From assembly GCF_016801865.2 (NCBI RefSeq), contig NC_068938.1:67369005-67433004 (forward strand): 64,000 nt of DNA, written 5' to 3'. The notes beneath the pieces are model-generated. The model was not told the origin of the DNA, did not search any database, and saw only the letters and a program-made list of their open reading frames with translations. Source of the stretch: Culex pipiens pallens (lineage: Eukaryota; Arthropoda; Insecta; Diptera; Culicidae). Within the stretch, counting starts at the first letter, position 1; every line of letters starts with the position of its first letter. Below, piece after piece: positions 11,229-22,919 of the stretch. The position numbers were made by a program, and so were the translations under genes.

Positions 11229-13346
11229 CTAGCCTGTCCCATTTTAAGGTCATGTCGAGGAATTTCAGGTGCTCACTTCTTAAATGATAGATTATGATGT
11301 TAGGAACAATGTTTTCTTAGACAAGAAAAAATAATAAAATACTTTCTCGCACCCCCTAGTCGATTTACTGAAAAAAGTCACTTTTTTGAACAAATTTTCT
11401 AAAATCGCTTGGAATCAATACAAAAACTGTTTCGATCAGGTGTGTATTATCTTCAAACGATAGGTTTTTGTCTATAGATTAAGATGCACTATCAATATTG
11501 GACCAAAATTTAAGTTTTTGGACTCTCCCAGGCGGATTTGTGTCGAAAAAATTGCATTTTTTCGAAACTTTTTTCAGAAATGTTCATTTAATTTAGGGTA
11601 GCCTATTTTTCCCAGTAAAACCAATACATGCAGCTTATAGGAAATTTCATGGCGAACATTTTTCCCTCTGAGAAAATCCAATTTCGACACTCCAGAGCCG
11701 AGATATTTGAGTTTTAGTGAGGAAAAAAGTGCCAATTTTCAAAATTTCTCAGAATTCAGAAGCAAGGCCTACTAATTACACGATGTAGCAAGCAAATGTC
11801 TCAAAGGTCAGGGTATGCTTTCTTATAGTAATTTTTGCCGCTGAATCCGAATCTGAAATCAAATTTCGTGTAAACAGTGATGTTTTGGAGCTACACCCTT
11901 TTGGAATGTTATTTGCGTGTTTAAGAGGCAGTTTTTGTAAATATTGCTCGGTTTGTTCTAGAGGTCGTATCGAGGTGCTCCGATTTGGATGAAACTTTCA
12001 GCGTTTGTTTGTCTATACATGAGATGAACTCATGCCAAATATGAGCCCTCTACGACAAAGGGAAGTGGGGTAAAACGGGCATTGAAGTTTGAATTTTCCG
12101 AGGATTTGGAATATGACAAAAGTGAGACTAAAAAGTGCCGCTTTGGATGCCTACAGGACAATAACTAACTTTGTAAAATGTTTGTTAAAGAAAAATCGAA
12201 AAACTATGAGAAAAACTGCGATTGGCCAAAAAGTTATTAGGCTTATAGTCCATGAAATTCCCTAACTTTTGATCTAAAAGAGTATGGGTGTTGCTGGCTG
12301 TTGCAAAAAGATATTGAGGTTTTTTAAAAAAAACAAAAGCTATGAGAAAAGTTTAAACCAATCCTGGATTTCTGGATTTTGAAGTGCTTCAAAAGACCTT
12401 TTGAATGCATCTAAGAGAGTTGGAATTGGTGAAGTTTTACGGAAATGAGAGCAATTTTAAGATTTTTTATGTTTTTTGGACATCAAACTTCAATGCCCGT
12501 TTTACCCCACTTCCCTTTGTCGTAGAGGGCTCATATTTGGCATGAGTTCATCTCATGTATAGACAAACAAACGCTGAAAGTTTCATCCAAATCGGAGCAC
12601 CTCGATACGACCTCTAGAACAAACCGAGCAATATTTACAAAAACTGCCTCTTAAACACGCAAATAACATTCCAAAAGGGTGTAGCTCCAAAACATCACTG
12701 TTTACACGAAATTTGATTTCAGATTCGGATTCAGCGGCAAAAATTACTATAAGAAAGCATACCCTGACCTTTGAGACATTTGCTTGCTACATCGTGTAAT
12801 TAGTAGGCCTTGCTTCTGAATTCTGAGAAATTTTGAAAATTGGCACTTTTTTCCTCACTAAAACTCAAATATCTCGGCTCTGGAGTGTCGAAATTGGATT
12901 TTCTCAGAGGGAAAAATGTTCGCCATGAAATTTCCTATAAGCTGCATGTATTGGTTTCACTGGGAAAAATAGGCTACCCTAAATTAAATGAACATTTCTG
13001 AAAAAAGTTTCGAAAAAATGCAATTTTTTCGACACAAGTCCGCCTGGGAGAGTCCAAAAACTTAAATTTTGGTCCAATATTGATAGTGCATCTTAATCTA
13101 TGGACAAAAACCTATCGTTTGAAGATAATACACACCTGATCGAAACAGTTTTTGTATTGATTCCAAGCGATTTTAGAAAATTTGTTCAAAAAAGTGACTT
13201 TTTTCAGTAAATCGACTAGGGGGTGCGAGAAAGTATTTTATTATTTTTTCTTGTCTAAGAAAACATTGTTCCTAACATCATAATCTATCATTTAAGAAGT
13301 GAGCACCTGAAATTCCTCGACATGACCTCAAAATGGGACAGGCTAG
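11229..13346. mobile_element. foldback element, 2.1 kb
   Basis: A palindrome with arms of about 860 bp starting CTAGCCTGTCCCATTTT at both ends, around a unique spacer near 12,095-12,483. Arm identity is very high; single differences such as GATTTGTGTCG versus its mirrored copy are visible. TGGACC flanks both termini (11,223-11,228 and 13,347-13,352); reading the ends three bases differently gives a 9-bp duplication TAGTGGACC, so the target site duplication is 6 or 9 bp. A 9-bp duplication with kilobase-long inverted repeats would fit Mutator-like elements; I cannot decide. No open frame of note. Confidence 0.9.
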
Positions 13347-13352
13347 TGGACC

Positions 13353-13617
13353 CCTTTCCTATAGTGGACCCTCTGAAGGGTTTTTGATGAAAAATTCAAT
13401 AAAATCACAATTTCAAGCGTGTTTTTGTCTACAAATCTTTTATTTGGCAAGTTCAGCATCATTTAAAACAATGTTGGCTGACATTGACGTGTCCTTTCAG
13501 CCAAAATAAGTGTTTTGAGTTCGACATCTGAAATCAGCCATGGAGACTAGCATTTTCACAACAAAACTGCATTTATATTTTATGATTGAATAAACTATCC
13601 AATCATTTTTTGACTGA
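13353..13617. other. unassigned flank between two large elements
   Basis: Contains a second TAGTGGACC motif at about 13,362 and otherwise AT-rich sequence. TAGTGGACC-like motifs also occur at 23,590-23,650, so this and the 23-kb flank may belong to one older repeat split by the insertions. Confidence 0.35.
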
Positions 13618-14058
13618 TTACACTACTCGACAAAACAAAACTTGTGTCAACGGATTCACGATATCTCATCCGTTCCTGAGAGAAAAGGCATCCCCGAATC
13701 CGATGCAATCGACAGAATTTGATTTTATGTCCACGCGGACTGATGAAAAGTTGGTACATTTTTTAACATAAAAAATCGAACAATTTAAAAAAAACCATGC
13801 GTCTCCTCCCAATTATATGAGCCATCTACAAGAATATGGAAGCGCCTGGTGCATAGCCATTTCCTTTAAGCACAACGGAAACAACCAATACAAATGTATA
13901 AAAAAGTTGTCAAGTTCTCGGGGGGTCCACAGCTAGCATTTTTTGTACGATTATAAAAAATAAATATTAAAAGTTTAAAATTAATTTATTTAAAAAACAT
14001 ATTTTTTGATTTATTTGTTTACTAAAATTTTATGTATCTCAAAGATCTATGGGTACTT

Positions 14059-16293
14059 CGGGATGTCCATGGTCATCCAAGGACTGCCTGGAGTTAATAT
14101 CTACGAGTCTACCGCCGTAACAAGCAAGAGGTCGTCGGTTTTTGACCCCGGATCATGTGCGTATAGCATCAGTGCATATGGTAGACTACTGTATGAATGT
14201 GTTGGGATGTTCATGGTCATCCAAGGACTCCCTGGAGTTAAGATCTACGAGTCTACCGCCGTAACAAGCAAGAGGTCGTTGGATTTTGACCTCGGATCAT
14301 GTGCGTATAGCATCAGTGCATATAGTAGACTACTATATGAATGTGTTGGGATGTTCATGGTCATCCAAGGACTCCCTGGAGTTAAGATCTACGAGTCTAC
14401 CGCCGTAACAAGCAAGAGGTCGTCGGATTTTGACCCCAGATCATGTGCGTATAGCTTCAGTGGATATGGTAGACTACTATATGAATGTAATGGGATGTCC
14501 ATGGTCATCCGAGGACTCCCTGGAGTTAAGATCTACGAGTCTACCGCTGTAACAAGCAAGAGGTTGTCGGATTTTGACCCCGAATCATGTGCGTATAGCA
14601 TTAGTGCATATGGTAGACTACTATATGAATGTGTTGGGATGTTCATGGGCATCCGAGGACTCCCTGGAGTTAAGATCTACGAGTCTACCGCCGTAACAAG
14701 CAAGAGGTCGTTGGAATTTGACCACGGATCATGTGCGTATAGCATCAGTGCATATGGTAGACTACTGTATAAATGTGTTGGGATGTTCATGGTCATCCAA
14801 GGACTCCCTGGAGTTAAGATCTACGAGTCTACCGCCGTAACAAGCAAGAGGTCGTCGGATTTTGACCCCAGATCATGTGCGTATAGCATCAGTGCATATG
14901 GTAGACTACTGTATGAATGTGTTGGGATGTTCATGGTCATCCAAGGACTCCCTGGAGTTAAGATCTACGAGTCTACCGCCGTAACAAGCAAGAGGTCGTC
15001 GGATTTTGACCCCAGATCATGTGCGTATAGCATCAGTGCATATGGTAGACTACTATATGAATGTGTTGGGATGTCCATGGTCATCCAAGGACTCCCTGGA
15101 GTTAAGATCTACGAGTCTACCGCCGTAACAAGCAAGAGGTCGTCGGATTTTGACCCCGAATCTTGTGTGTTTAGCATCAGTGCATATGGTAGACTACTAT
15201 ATGAATGTGTTGGGATGTCCATGGTCATCCAAGGACTCCCTGGAGTTAAGTTCTACGAGTCTACCGCCGTAACAAGCAAGAGGTCGTCGGATTTTGACCC
15301 CGGATCATGTGCGTATAGCATCAGTGCATATGGTAGACTACTATATGAATGTGTTGGGATGTCCATGGTCATCCAAGGACTCCCTGGAGTTAAGATCTAC
15401 GAGTCTACCGCCGTAACAAGCAAGAGGTCGTCGGATTTTGACCCCGGATCTTGTGTGTTTAGCATCAGTGAATATGGTAGACTACTATATGAATGTGTTG
15501 GGATGTTCATGGGCATCCGAGGACTCCCTGGAGTTAAGATCTACGAGTCTACCGCCGTAACAAGCAAGAGGTCGTCGGATTTTGACCCCGGATCATGTGC
15601 GTATAGCATCAGTGCATATGGTAGACTACTATATGAATGTGTTGGGATGTCCATGGTCATCCAAGGACTCCCTGGAGTTAAGATCTACGAGTCTACCGCC
15701 GTAACAAGCAAGAGGTCGTCGGATTTTGACCCCGAATCTTGTGTGTTTAGCATCAGTGCATATGGTAGACTACTATATGAATGTGTTGGGATGTTCATGG
15801 GCATCCGAGGACTCCCTGGAGTTAAGATCTACGAGTCTACCGCCGTAACAAGCAAGAGGTCGTTGGATTTTGACCACGGATCATGTGCGTATAGCATCAG
15901 TGCATATGGTAGACTACTATATGAATGTGTTGGGATGTCCATGGTCATCCAAGGACTCCCTGGAGTTAAGATCTACGAGTCTACCGCCGTAACAAGCAAG
16001 AGGTCGTCGGATTTTGACCCCGAATCTTGTGCGTATAGCTTCAGTGGATATGGTAGACTACTATATGAATGTAATGGGATGTCCATGGTCATCCGAGGAC
16101 TCCCTGGAGTTAAGATCTACGAGTCTACCGCCGTAACAAGCAAGAGGTTGTCGGATTTTGACCCCGAATCTTGTGTGTATAGCATCAGTGCATATGGTAG
16201 ACTACTGTATGAATGTGTTGGGATGTTCATGGTCATCCGAGGACTCCCTGGAGTTAAGATCTACGAGTCTACCGCCGTAACAAACAATAGGTC
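14059..16293 (+). repeat. left arm array, about 15.5 units of 144 bp
   Basis: Units start GGGATGTYCATGG and recur every 144 bases. The array is open in one frame for the whole length, encoding a 48-residue repeat with VIQGLPGVKIYESTAV at its core, because 144 is a multiple of three. Variants alternate (MFMGIR versus MSMVIQ; SCAYS versus SCVFS), giving a partly dimeric higher-order pattern. The innermost units (with SFSGYG and RLSDFD) occur in the same order in the right arm. Confidence 0.95.
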
Positions 16294-16385
16294 GCCGTTT
16301 GGCTTAAGTGGTAAGCAAGGATTTTTGTTCATCGTTCACAATTGAATATTTCGATTACTTAACATCGATTGATTGATTGATCTCG
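16294..16385. other. foldback centre, non-coding portion
   Basis: Unique sequence between the end of the left arm and the stop codon of the minus-strand tail. It contains three GATT repeats near 16,367-16,380. Confidence 0.5.
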
Positions 16386-16549
16386 TCAAGCCTTTCGTTT
16401 GTATTCAATACCACTATTTTTTACACATTTACTCCAGACATAATCCGCCATCATATTTGCATCGTAATGCCCTTGATATTTTTTTTCAAAATCTTTCATG
16501 TCTTGATGAAAGCGTTCTCCTTGCTCTTCTGAATATTTACCCATATTGT
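16386..16549 (-). pseudogene. C-terminal fragment of an uncharacterised transposon-associated protein
   Basis: On the minus strand about 54 codons encode NMGKYSEEQGERFHQD, then EKKYQGHYDANMMADYVWS and a basic YKRKA end before TGA at 16,386-16,388. The motif SEEQGERFHQD...YQG...MMADYCW is, to my knowledge, the conserved C-terminal region of an uncharacterised protein family found in many arthropod and cnidarian genomes, often in multi-copy loci; its function is not known to me. Everything upstream is replaced by the 144-bp array, which is fused in the same frame at TSK-DNMG. It is therefore a truncated remnant, perhaps of the ancestral full-length element. A frame of 1,007 codons (16,386-19,409) arises through the array and should not be read as a real protein. 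Confidence 0.65.
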
Positions 16550-16557
16550 CCTTGCTT

Positions 16558-19357
16558 GTTACGGCGGTAGACTCGTAGATCTTAACTCCAGGGAGTCCTT
16601 GGATGACCATGAACATCCCAACACATTCATATAGTAGTCTACCATATGCACTGATGCTATACGCACATGATCCGGGGTCAAAATGCGACGACCTCTTGCT
16701 TGTTACGGCGGTAGACTCGTAGATCTTAACTCCAGGGAGTCCTCGGATGACCATGAACATCCCAACACATTCATACAGTAGTCTACCATATGCACTGATG
16801 CTATACACACAAGATTCGGGGTCAAAATCCGACAACCTCTTGCTTGTTACGGCGGTAGACTCGTAGATCTTAACTCCAGGGAGTCCTCGGATGACCATGG
16901 ACATCCCATTACATTCATATAGTAGTCTACCATATCCACTGAAGCTATACGCACAAGATTCGGGGTCAAAATCCGACGACCTCTTGCTTGTTACGGCGGT
17001 AGACTCGTAGATCTTAACTCCAGGGAGTCCTTGGATGACCATGAATATCCCAACACATTCATACAGTAGTCTACCATATGCACTGATGCTATACGCACAT
17101 GATCCGTGGTCAAAATCCAACGACCTCTTGCTTGTTACGGCGGTAGACTCGTAGATCTTAACTCCAGGGAGTCCTCGGATGCCCATGAACATCCCAACAC
17201 ATTCATATAGTAGTCTACCATATGCACTGATGCTAAACACACAAGATTCGGGGTCAAAATCCGACGACCTCTTGCTTGTTACGGCGGTAGACTCGTAGAT
17301 CTTAACTCCAGGGAGTCCTTGGATGACCATGGACATCCCAACACATTCATATAGTAGTCTACCATATGCACTGATGCTATACGCACATGATCCGGGGTCA
17401 AAATCCGACGACCTCTTGCTTGTTACGGCGGTAGACTCGTAGATCTTAACTCCAGGGAGTCCTCGGATGCCCATGAACATCCCAACACATTCATATAGTA
17501 GTCTACCATATTCACTGATGCTAAACACACAAGATCCGGGGTCAAAATCCGACGACCTCTTGCTTGTTACGGCGGTAGACTCGTAGATCTTAACTCCAGG
17601 GAGTCCTTGGATGACCATGAACATCCCAACACATTCATATAGTAGTCTACCATATGCACTGATGCTAAACACACAAGATTCGGGGTCAAAATCCGACGAC
17701 CTCTTGCTTGTTACGGCGGTAGACTCGTAGATCTTAACTCCAGGGAGTCCTTGGATGACCATGGACATCCCAACACATTCATATAGTAGTCTACCATATG
17801 CACTGATGCTATACGCACATGATCCGGGGTCAAAATCCGACGACCTCTTGCTTGTTACGGCGGTAGACTCGTAGATCTTAACTCCAGGGAGTCCTCGGAT
17901 GCCCATGAACATCCCAACACATTCATATAGTAGTCTACCATATGCACTGATGCTAAACACACAAGATTCGGGGTCAAAATCCGACGACCTCTTGCTTGTT
18001 ACGGCGGTAGACTCGTAGATCTTAACTCCAGGGAGTCCTTGGATGACCATGGACATCCCAACACATTCATATAGTAGTCTACCATATGCACTGATGCTAT
18101 ACGCACATGATCCGGGGTCAAAATCCGACGACCTCTTGCTTGTTACGGCGGTAGACTCGTAGATCTTAACTCCAGGGAGTCCTCGGATGCCCATGAACAT
18201 CCCAACACATTCATATAGTAGTCTACCATATTCACTGATGCTAAACACACAAGATTCGGGGTCAAAATCCGACGACCTCTTGCTTGTTACGGCGGTAGAC
18301 TCGTAGATCTTAACTCCAGGGAGTCCTTGGATGACCATGGACATCCCAACACATTCATATAGTAGTCTACCATATTCACTGATGCTATACGCACATGATC
18401 CGGGGTCAAAATCCGACGACCTCTTGCTTGTTACGGCGGTAGACTCGTAGATCTTAACTCCAGGGAGTCCTTGGATGACCATGAACATCCCAACACATTC
18501 ATACAGTAGTCTACCATATGCACTGATGCTATACGCACATGATCCGTGGTCAAAATCCAACGACCTCTTGCTTGTTACGGCAGTAGACTCGTAGATCTTA
18601 ACTCCAGGGAGTCCTCGGATGCCCATGAACATCCCAACACATTCATATAGTAGTCTACCATATGCACTGATGCTAAACACACAAGATTCGGGGTCAAAAT
18701 CCGACGACCTCTTGCTTGTTACGGCGGTAGACTCGTAGATCTTAACTCCAGGGAGTCCTTGGATGACCATGGACATCCCAACACATTCATATAGTAGTCT
18801 ACCATATTCACTGATGCTATACGCACATGATCCGGGGTCAAAATCCGACGACCTCTTGCTTGTTACGGCGGTAGACTCGTAGATCTTAACTCCAGGGAGT
18901 CCTTGGATGACCATGGACATCCCAACACATTCATATAGTAGTCTACCATATGCACTGATGCTATACGCACATGATCTGGGGTCAAAATCCGACGACCTCT
19001 TGCTTGTTACGGCGGTAGACTCGTAGATCTTAACTCCAGGGAGTCCTCGGATGCCCATGAACATCCCAACACATTCATATAGTAGTCTACCATATTCACT
19101 GATGCTAAACACACAAGATTCGGGGTCAAAATCCGACGACCTCTTGCTTGTTACGGCGGTAGACTCGTAGATCTTAACTCCAGGGAGTCCTTGGATGACC
19201 ATGGACATCCCAACACATTCATACAGTAGTCTACCATATGCACTGATGCTATACGCACATGATCCGGGGTCAAAAACCGACGACCTCTTGCTTGTTACGG
19301 CGGTAGACTCGTAGATATTAACTCCAGGCAGTCCTTGGATGACCATGGACATCCCGA
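16558..19357 (-). repeat. right arm array, about 19.4 units of 144 bp
   Basis: Inverted counterpart of the left arm with about four more units. Stretches show a two-unit alternation (MFMGIR...GSCAYS next to MSMVIQ...ESCVFS, 288 bp). Unit order near the centre and the outer end mirrors the left arm, indicating arm duplication followed by unequal exchange. Confidence 0.95.
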
Positions 19358-19657
19358 AGTACCCATAGATCTTTGAGATACATAAAATTTTAGTAAACAA
19401 ATAAATCAAAAAATATGTTTTTTAAATAAATTAATTTTAAACTTTTAATATTTATTTTTTATAATCGTACAAAAAATGCTAGCTGTGGACCCCCCGAGAA
19501 CTTGACAACTTTTTTATACATTTGTATTGGTTGTTTCCGTTGTGCTTAAAGGAAATGGCTATGCACCAGGCGCTTCCATATTCTTGTAGATGGCTCATAT
19601 AATTGGGAGGAGACGCATGGTTTTTTTTTAAATTGTTCGATTTTTTATGTTAAAAAA

Positions 19658-20138
19658 GGTGCAGGTGGTTATGTTACACATGACCAGTATGACAAAGAAC
19701 TTTGCAAGATGATTGTTGAAATTTTCGATTAGAATGTCCGGTCCAAATTCCCCCCTTATAATAATCGTCCTATCGAACTAAGGGGACGGAAATTGCAAAT
19801 GGAGCTGAAATAGAAATCGAAGTGAAATCAATTTACTTTCCTTCACCACTCGAAAGTTACCAAGATGCGGGAATGTTTTTGCAAGGCTGTTGCAAGCAAT
19901 CGGCGGCAGTAAAGGAAATTTGAACAGCAGACATTAAAAACTACGCTTTACAGGGCTCTTAATGATTACGAGATAGTTATTCTAAATTTCCAGAAACAGA
20001 TTTTCACAGTGGCACAAAAAAATGTGCATCGCAGTAGTCTATTTATTACTTCCTGCCTAATAAGCAATATATTTTCACTGCTTAGCATTAGCATATTTTA
20101 ACTTCTTAATTTCAGATAATGGCCAAATGCAACTTTTT
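19658..20138 (+). repeat. array-flanking segment of the composite element
   Basis: Starts GGTGCAGGTGGTTATG, includes GCGGGAATGTTTTTGCAAGG and TTAGGCAGGAAGTAATAAAT, and runs into the 141-bp array. Reverse complement of 888-1,366. Confidence 0.9.
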
Positions 20139-22362
20139 ATGTCCAGTATCAAAAACCATTAAGTTTGATACCCATATTGCCCCAACTCTTACGGTCCGGC
20201 AAATGTCCCCCCATCGGAACATCCGCGGGGCCTCCGGCCACTCCGGATTGTGGCCACTACTGCCAAAATGTCAAATTTCATGTCCGGTATCAAAAACCAT
20301 TAAGTTTGATACCCATATTGCCCCAACTCTTACGGTCCGGCAAATGTCCCCCCATCGGAACATCCGCGGGGCCTCCGGCCACTCCGGATTGTGGCCACTA
20401 CTGCCAAAATGTCAAATTTCATGTCCGGTATCAAAAACCATAAAGTTTGATACCCATATTGCCCCAACTCTTACGGTCCGGCAAATGTCCCCCCATCGGA
20501 ACATCCGCGGGGCCTCCGGCCACTCCGGATTGTGGCCACTACTGCCAAAATGTCAAATTTCATGTCCGGTATCAAAAACCAATAAGTTTGATACCCATAT
20601 TGCCCCAACTCTTACGGTCCGGCAAATGTCCCCCCATCGGAACATCCGCGGGGCCTCCGGCCACTCCGGATTGTGGCCACTACTGCCGAAATGTCAAATT
20701 TCATGCCCAGTATCAAAAACCATTAAGTTTGATACCCATATTGCCCCAACTCTTACGGTCCGGCAAATGTCCCCCCATCGGAACATCCGCGGGGCCTCCG
20801 GCCACTCCGGATTGTGGCCACTACTGCCAAAATGTCAAATTTCATGTCCGGTATCAAAAACCATAAAGTTTGATACCCATATTGCCCCAACTCTTACGGT
20901 CCGGCAAATGTCCCCCCATCGGAACATCCGCGGGGCCTCCGGCCACTCCGGATTGTGGCCACTACTGCCAAAATGTCAAATTTCATGTCCGGTATCAAAA
21001 ACCATAAAGTTTGATACCCATATTGCCCCAACTCTTACGGTCCGGCAAATGTCCCCCCATCGGAACATCCGCGGGGCCTCCGGCCACTCCGGATTGTGGC
21101 CACTACTGCCAAAATGTCAAATTTCATGTCCGGTATCAAAAACCAATAAGTTTGATACCCATATTGCCCCAACTCTTACGGTCCGGCAAATGTCCCCCCA
21201 TCGGAACATCCGCGGGGCCTCCGGCCACTCCGGATTGTGGCCACTACTGCCGAAATGTCAAATTTCATGCCCAGTATCAAAAACCATAAAGTTTGATACC
21301 CATATTGCCCCAACTCTTACGGTCCGGCAAATGTCCCCCCATCGGAACATCCGCGGGGCCTCCGGCCACTCCGGATTGTGGCCACTACTGCCAAAATGTC
21401 AAATTTCATGTCCGGTATCAAAAACCATAAAGTTTGATACCCATATTGCCCCAACTCTTACGGTCCGGCAAATGTCCCCCCATCGGAACATCCGCGGGGC
21501 CTCCGGCCACTCCGGATTGTGGCCACTACTGCCAAAATGTCAAATTTCATGTCCGGTATCAAAAACCAATAAGTTTGATACCCATATTGCCCCAACTCTT
21601 ACGGTCCGGCAAATGTCCCCCCATCGGAACATCCGCGGGGCCTCCGGCCACTCCGGATTGTGGCCACTACTGCCGAAATGTCAAATTTCATGCCCAGTAT
21701 CAAAAACCATTAAGTTTGATACCCATATTGCCCCAACTCTTACGGTCCGGCAAATGTCCCCCCATCGGAACATCCGCGGGGCCTCCGGCCACTCCGGATT
21801 GTGGCCACTACTGCCAAAATGTCAAATTTCATGTCCGGTATCAAAAACCATAAAGTTTGATACCCATATTGCCCCAACTCTTACGGTCCGGCAAATGTCC
21901 CCCCATCGGAACATCCGCGGGGCCTCCGGCCACTCCGGATTGTGGCCACTACTGCCAAAATGTCAAATTTCATGTCCGGTATCAAAAACCAATAAGTTTG
22001 ATACCCATATTGCCCCAACTCTTACGGTCCGGCAAATGTCCCCCCATCGGAACATCCGCGGGGCCTCCGGCCACTCCGGATTGTGGCCACTACTGCCGAA
22101 ATGTCAAATTTCATGCCCAGTATCAAAAACCATTAAGTTTGATACCCATATTGCCCCAACTCTTACGGTCCGGCAAATGTCCCCCCATCGGAACATCCGC
22201 GGGGCCTCCGGCTACTCCGGATTGTGGCCACTACTGCCAAAATGTCAAATTTCATGTCCGGTATCAAAAACCATAAAGTTTGATACCCATATTGCCCCAA
22301 CTCTTACGGTCCGGCAAATGTCCCCCCATCGGAACATCCGCGGGGCCTCCGGCCACTCCAGG
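20139..22362 (+). repeat. 141-bp tandem array, right copy, with trimeric higher-order structure
   Basis: About 16 units. Three linker types follow the hairpin (CATTAAG, CATAAAG, CAATAAG) and one unit type carries GCCCAGTATC instead of GTCCGGTATC. From about 20,447 onward the types recur every three units, a 423-bp higher-order repeat (for example 21,011, 21,434 and 21,857 are equivalent positions). All three units share near identity, so the array was homogenised recently. Confidence 0.95.
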
Positions 22363-22774
22363 TGGTGGCCAGTTCCAATGATCGACTCACGCGACCGGCA
22401 TGTCTTAGCTGGTCCTTGCCTCCAAGCCATCTGCTCCCGGACCTCCAGGCCGTCTGCTACCGGGCCACCAGGCCGTCTACTTCTGATGTGTCCTCGTCGT
22501 CGTCCAGCAATAGAATGAATTTTCGGGACCGACCGAGCCGAGTTTTGTTGGCTCGTCGACGATCCGAAAATTATGAGGTGGAGTGGGGGAGATTTTAGAT
22601 ACATCAATCTCACGTCTCTCGATCGACTGATTGGGAAACGTTCGTTCATCCAACCAGCGTGCACCAAAAAGAGGGGAAATTTGCCGAGAGGGGAATTCGT
22701 CACGTAACGTTTTCGCTTCGCGAAAATTTTGGATTGACACCACGTATAGAAACCTTAGGACAAAGTTCTTTGTC
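22363..22774. other. unique segment of composite element
   Basis: GC-richer, low-copy sequence between array and right inverted repeat. Minus-strand and plus-strand frames of 75-150 codons overlap here and spill into the array or terminal repeat; none contains a recognised motif. May be remains of element coding sequence or captured DNA. Confidence 0.4.
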
Positions 22775-22919
22775 AAAATGTACCAACTTTTCATCAGTCC
22801 GCGTGGACATAAAATCAAATTCTGTCGATTGCATCGGATTCGGGGATGCCTTTTCTCTCAGGAACGGATGAGATATCGTGAATCCGTTGACACAAGTTTT
22901 GTTTTGTCGAGTAGTGTTA

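Larger units (their letters stand above)
13759..19657. mobile_element. 5.9-kb foldback element with 144-bp repeat arms
   Basis: Inverted ends TTTTTTAACATAAAAAATCG at both sides lead into about 300 bp of identical unique sequence (13,759-14,058 and 19,358-19,657), then into inverted 144-bp tandem arrays, then a 265-bp unique centre. The architecture parallels Drosophila FB elements, whose inverted arms are also tandem repeats, but the sequence and period are different. GGTACA (13,753-13,758) and GGTGCA (19,658-19,663) flank the ends and may be a 6-bp duplication with one change. It sits inside the 13,621-22,916 element, so it is the younger insertion. Confidence 0.88.
13621..22916. mobile_element. 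9.3-kb composite element with 142-bp inverted ends and TTA duplication
   Basis: Terminal inverted repeats 13,621-13,762 and 22,775-22,916 begin CACTACTCGAC and are essentially identical for 142 bp. TTA flanks both ends (13,618-13,620 and 22,917-22,919); a 3-bp TTA or TAA duplication is characteristic of PIF/Harbinger elements, which is the suggested but unproven class. The body without the nested foldback is about 3.4 kb: flank 19,658-20,138, the 141-bp array, and a unique segment 22,363-22,774. No transposase is recognised, so it is non-autonomous or decayed. Confidence 0.8.

Noticed and set aside
14006..16345. 779-codon plus-strand open frame and its 1,007-codon minus-strand counterpart as real proteins
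   Set aside because: Both are generated by tandem repeats with a period divisible by three. Only the last 54 codons of the minus frame resemble a protein family.
20139..22362. CRISPR-like array
   Set aside because: Whole units repeat with no variable spacers, and the context is eukaryotic.
20119..22518. 799-codon open frame over the 141-bp array
   Set aside because: Two overlapping frames are open in the same strand for the same reason; no start context or domain supports a gene.
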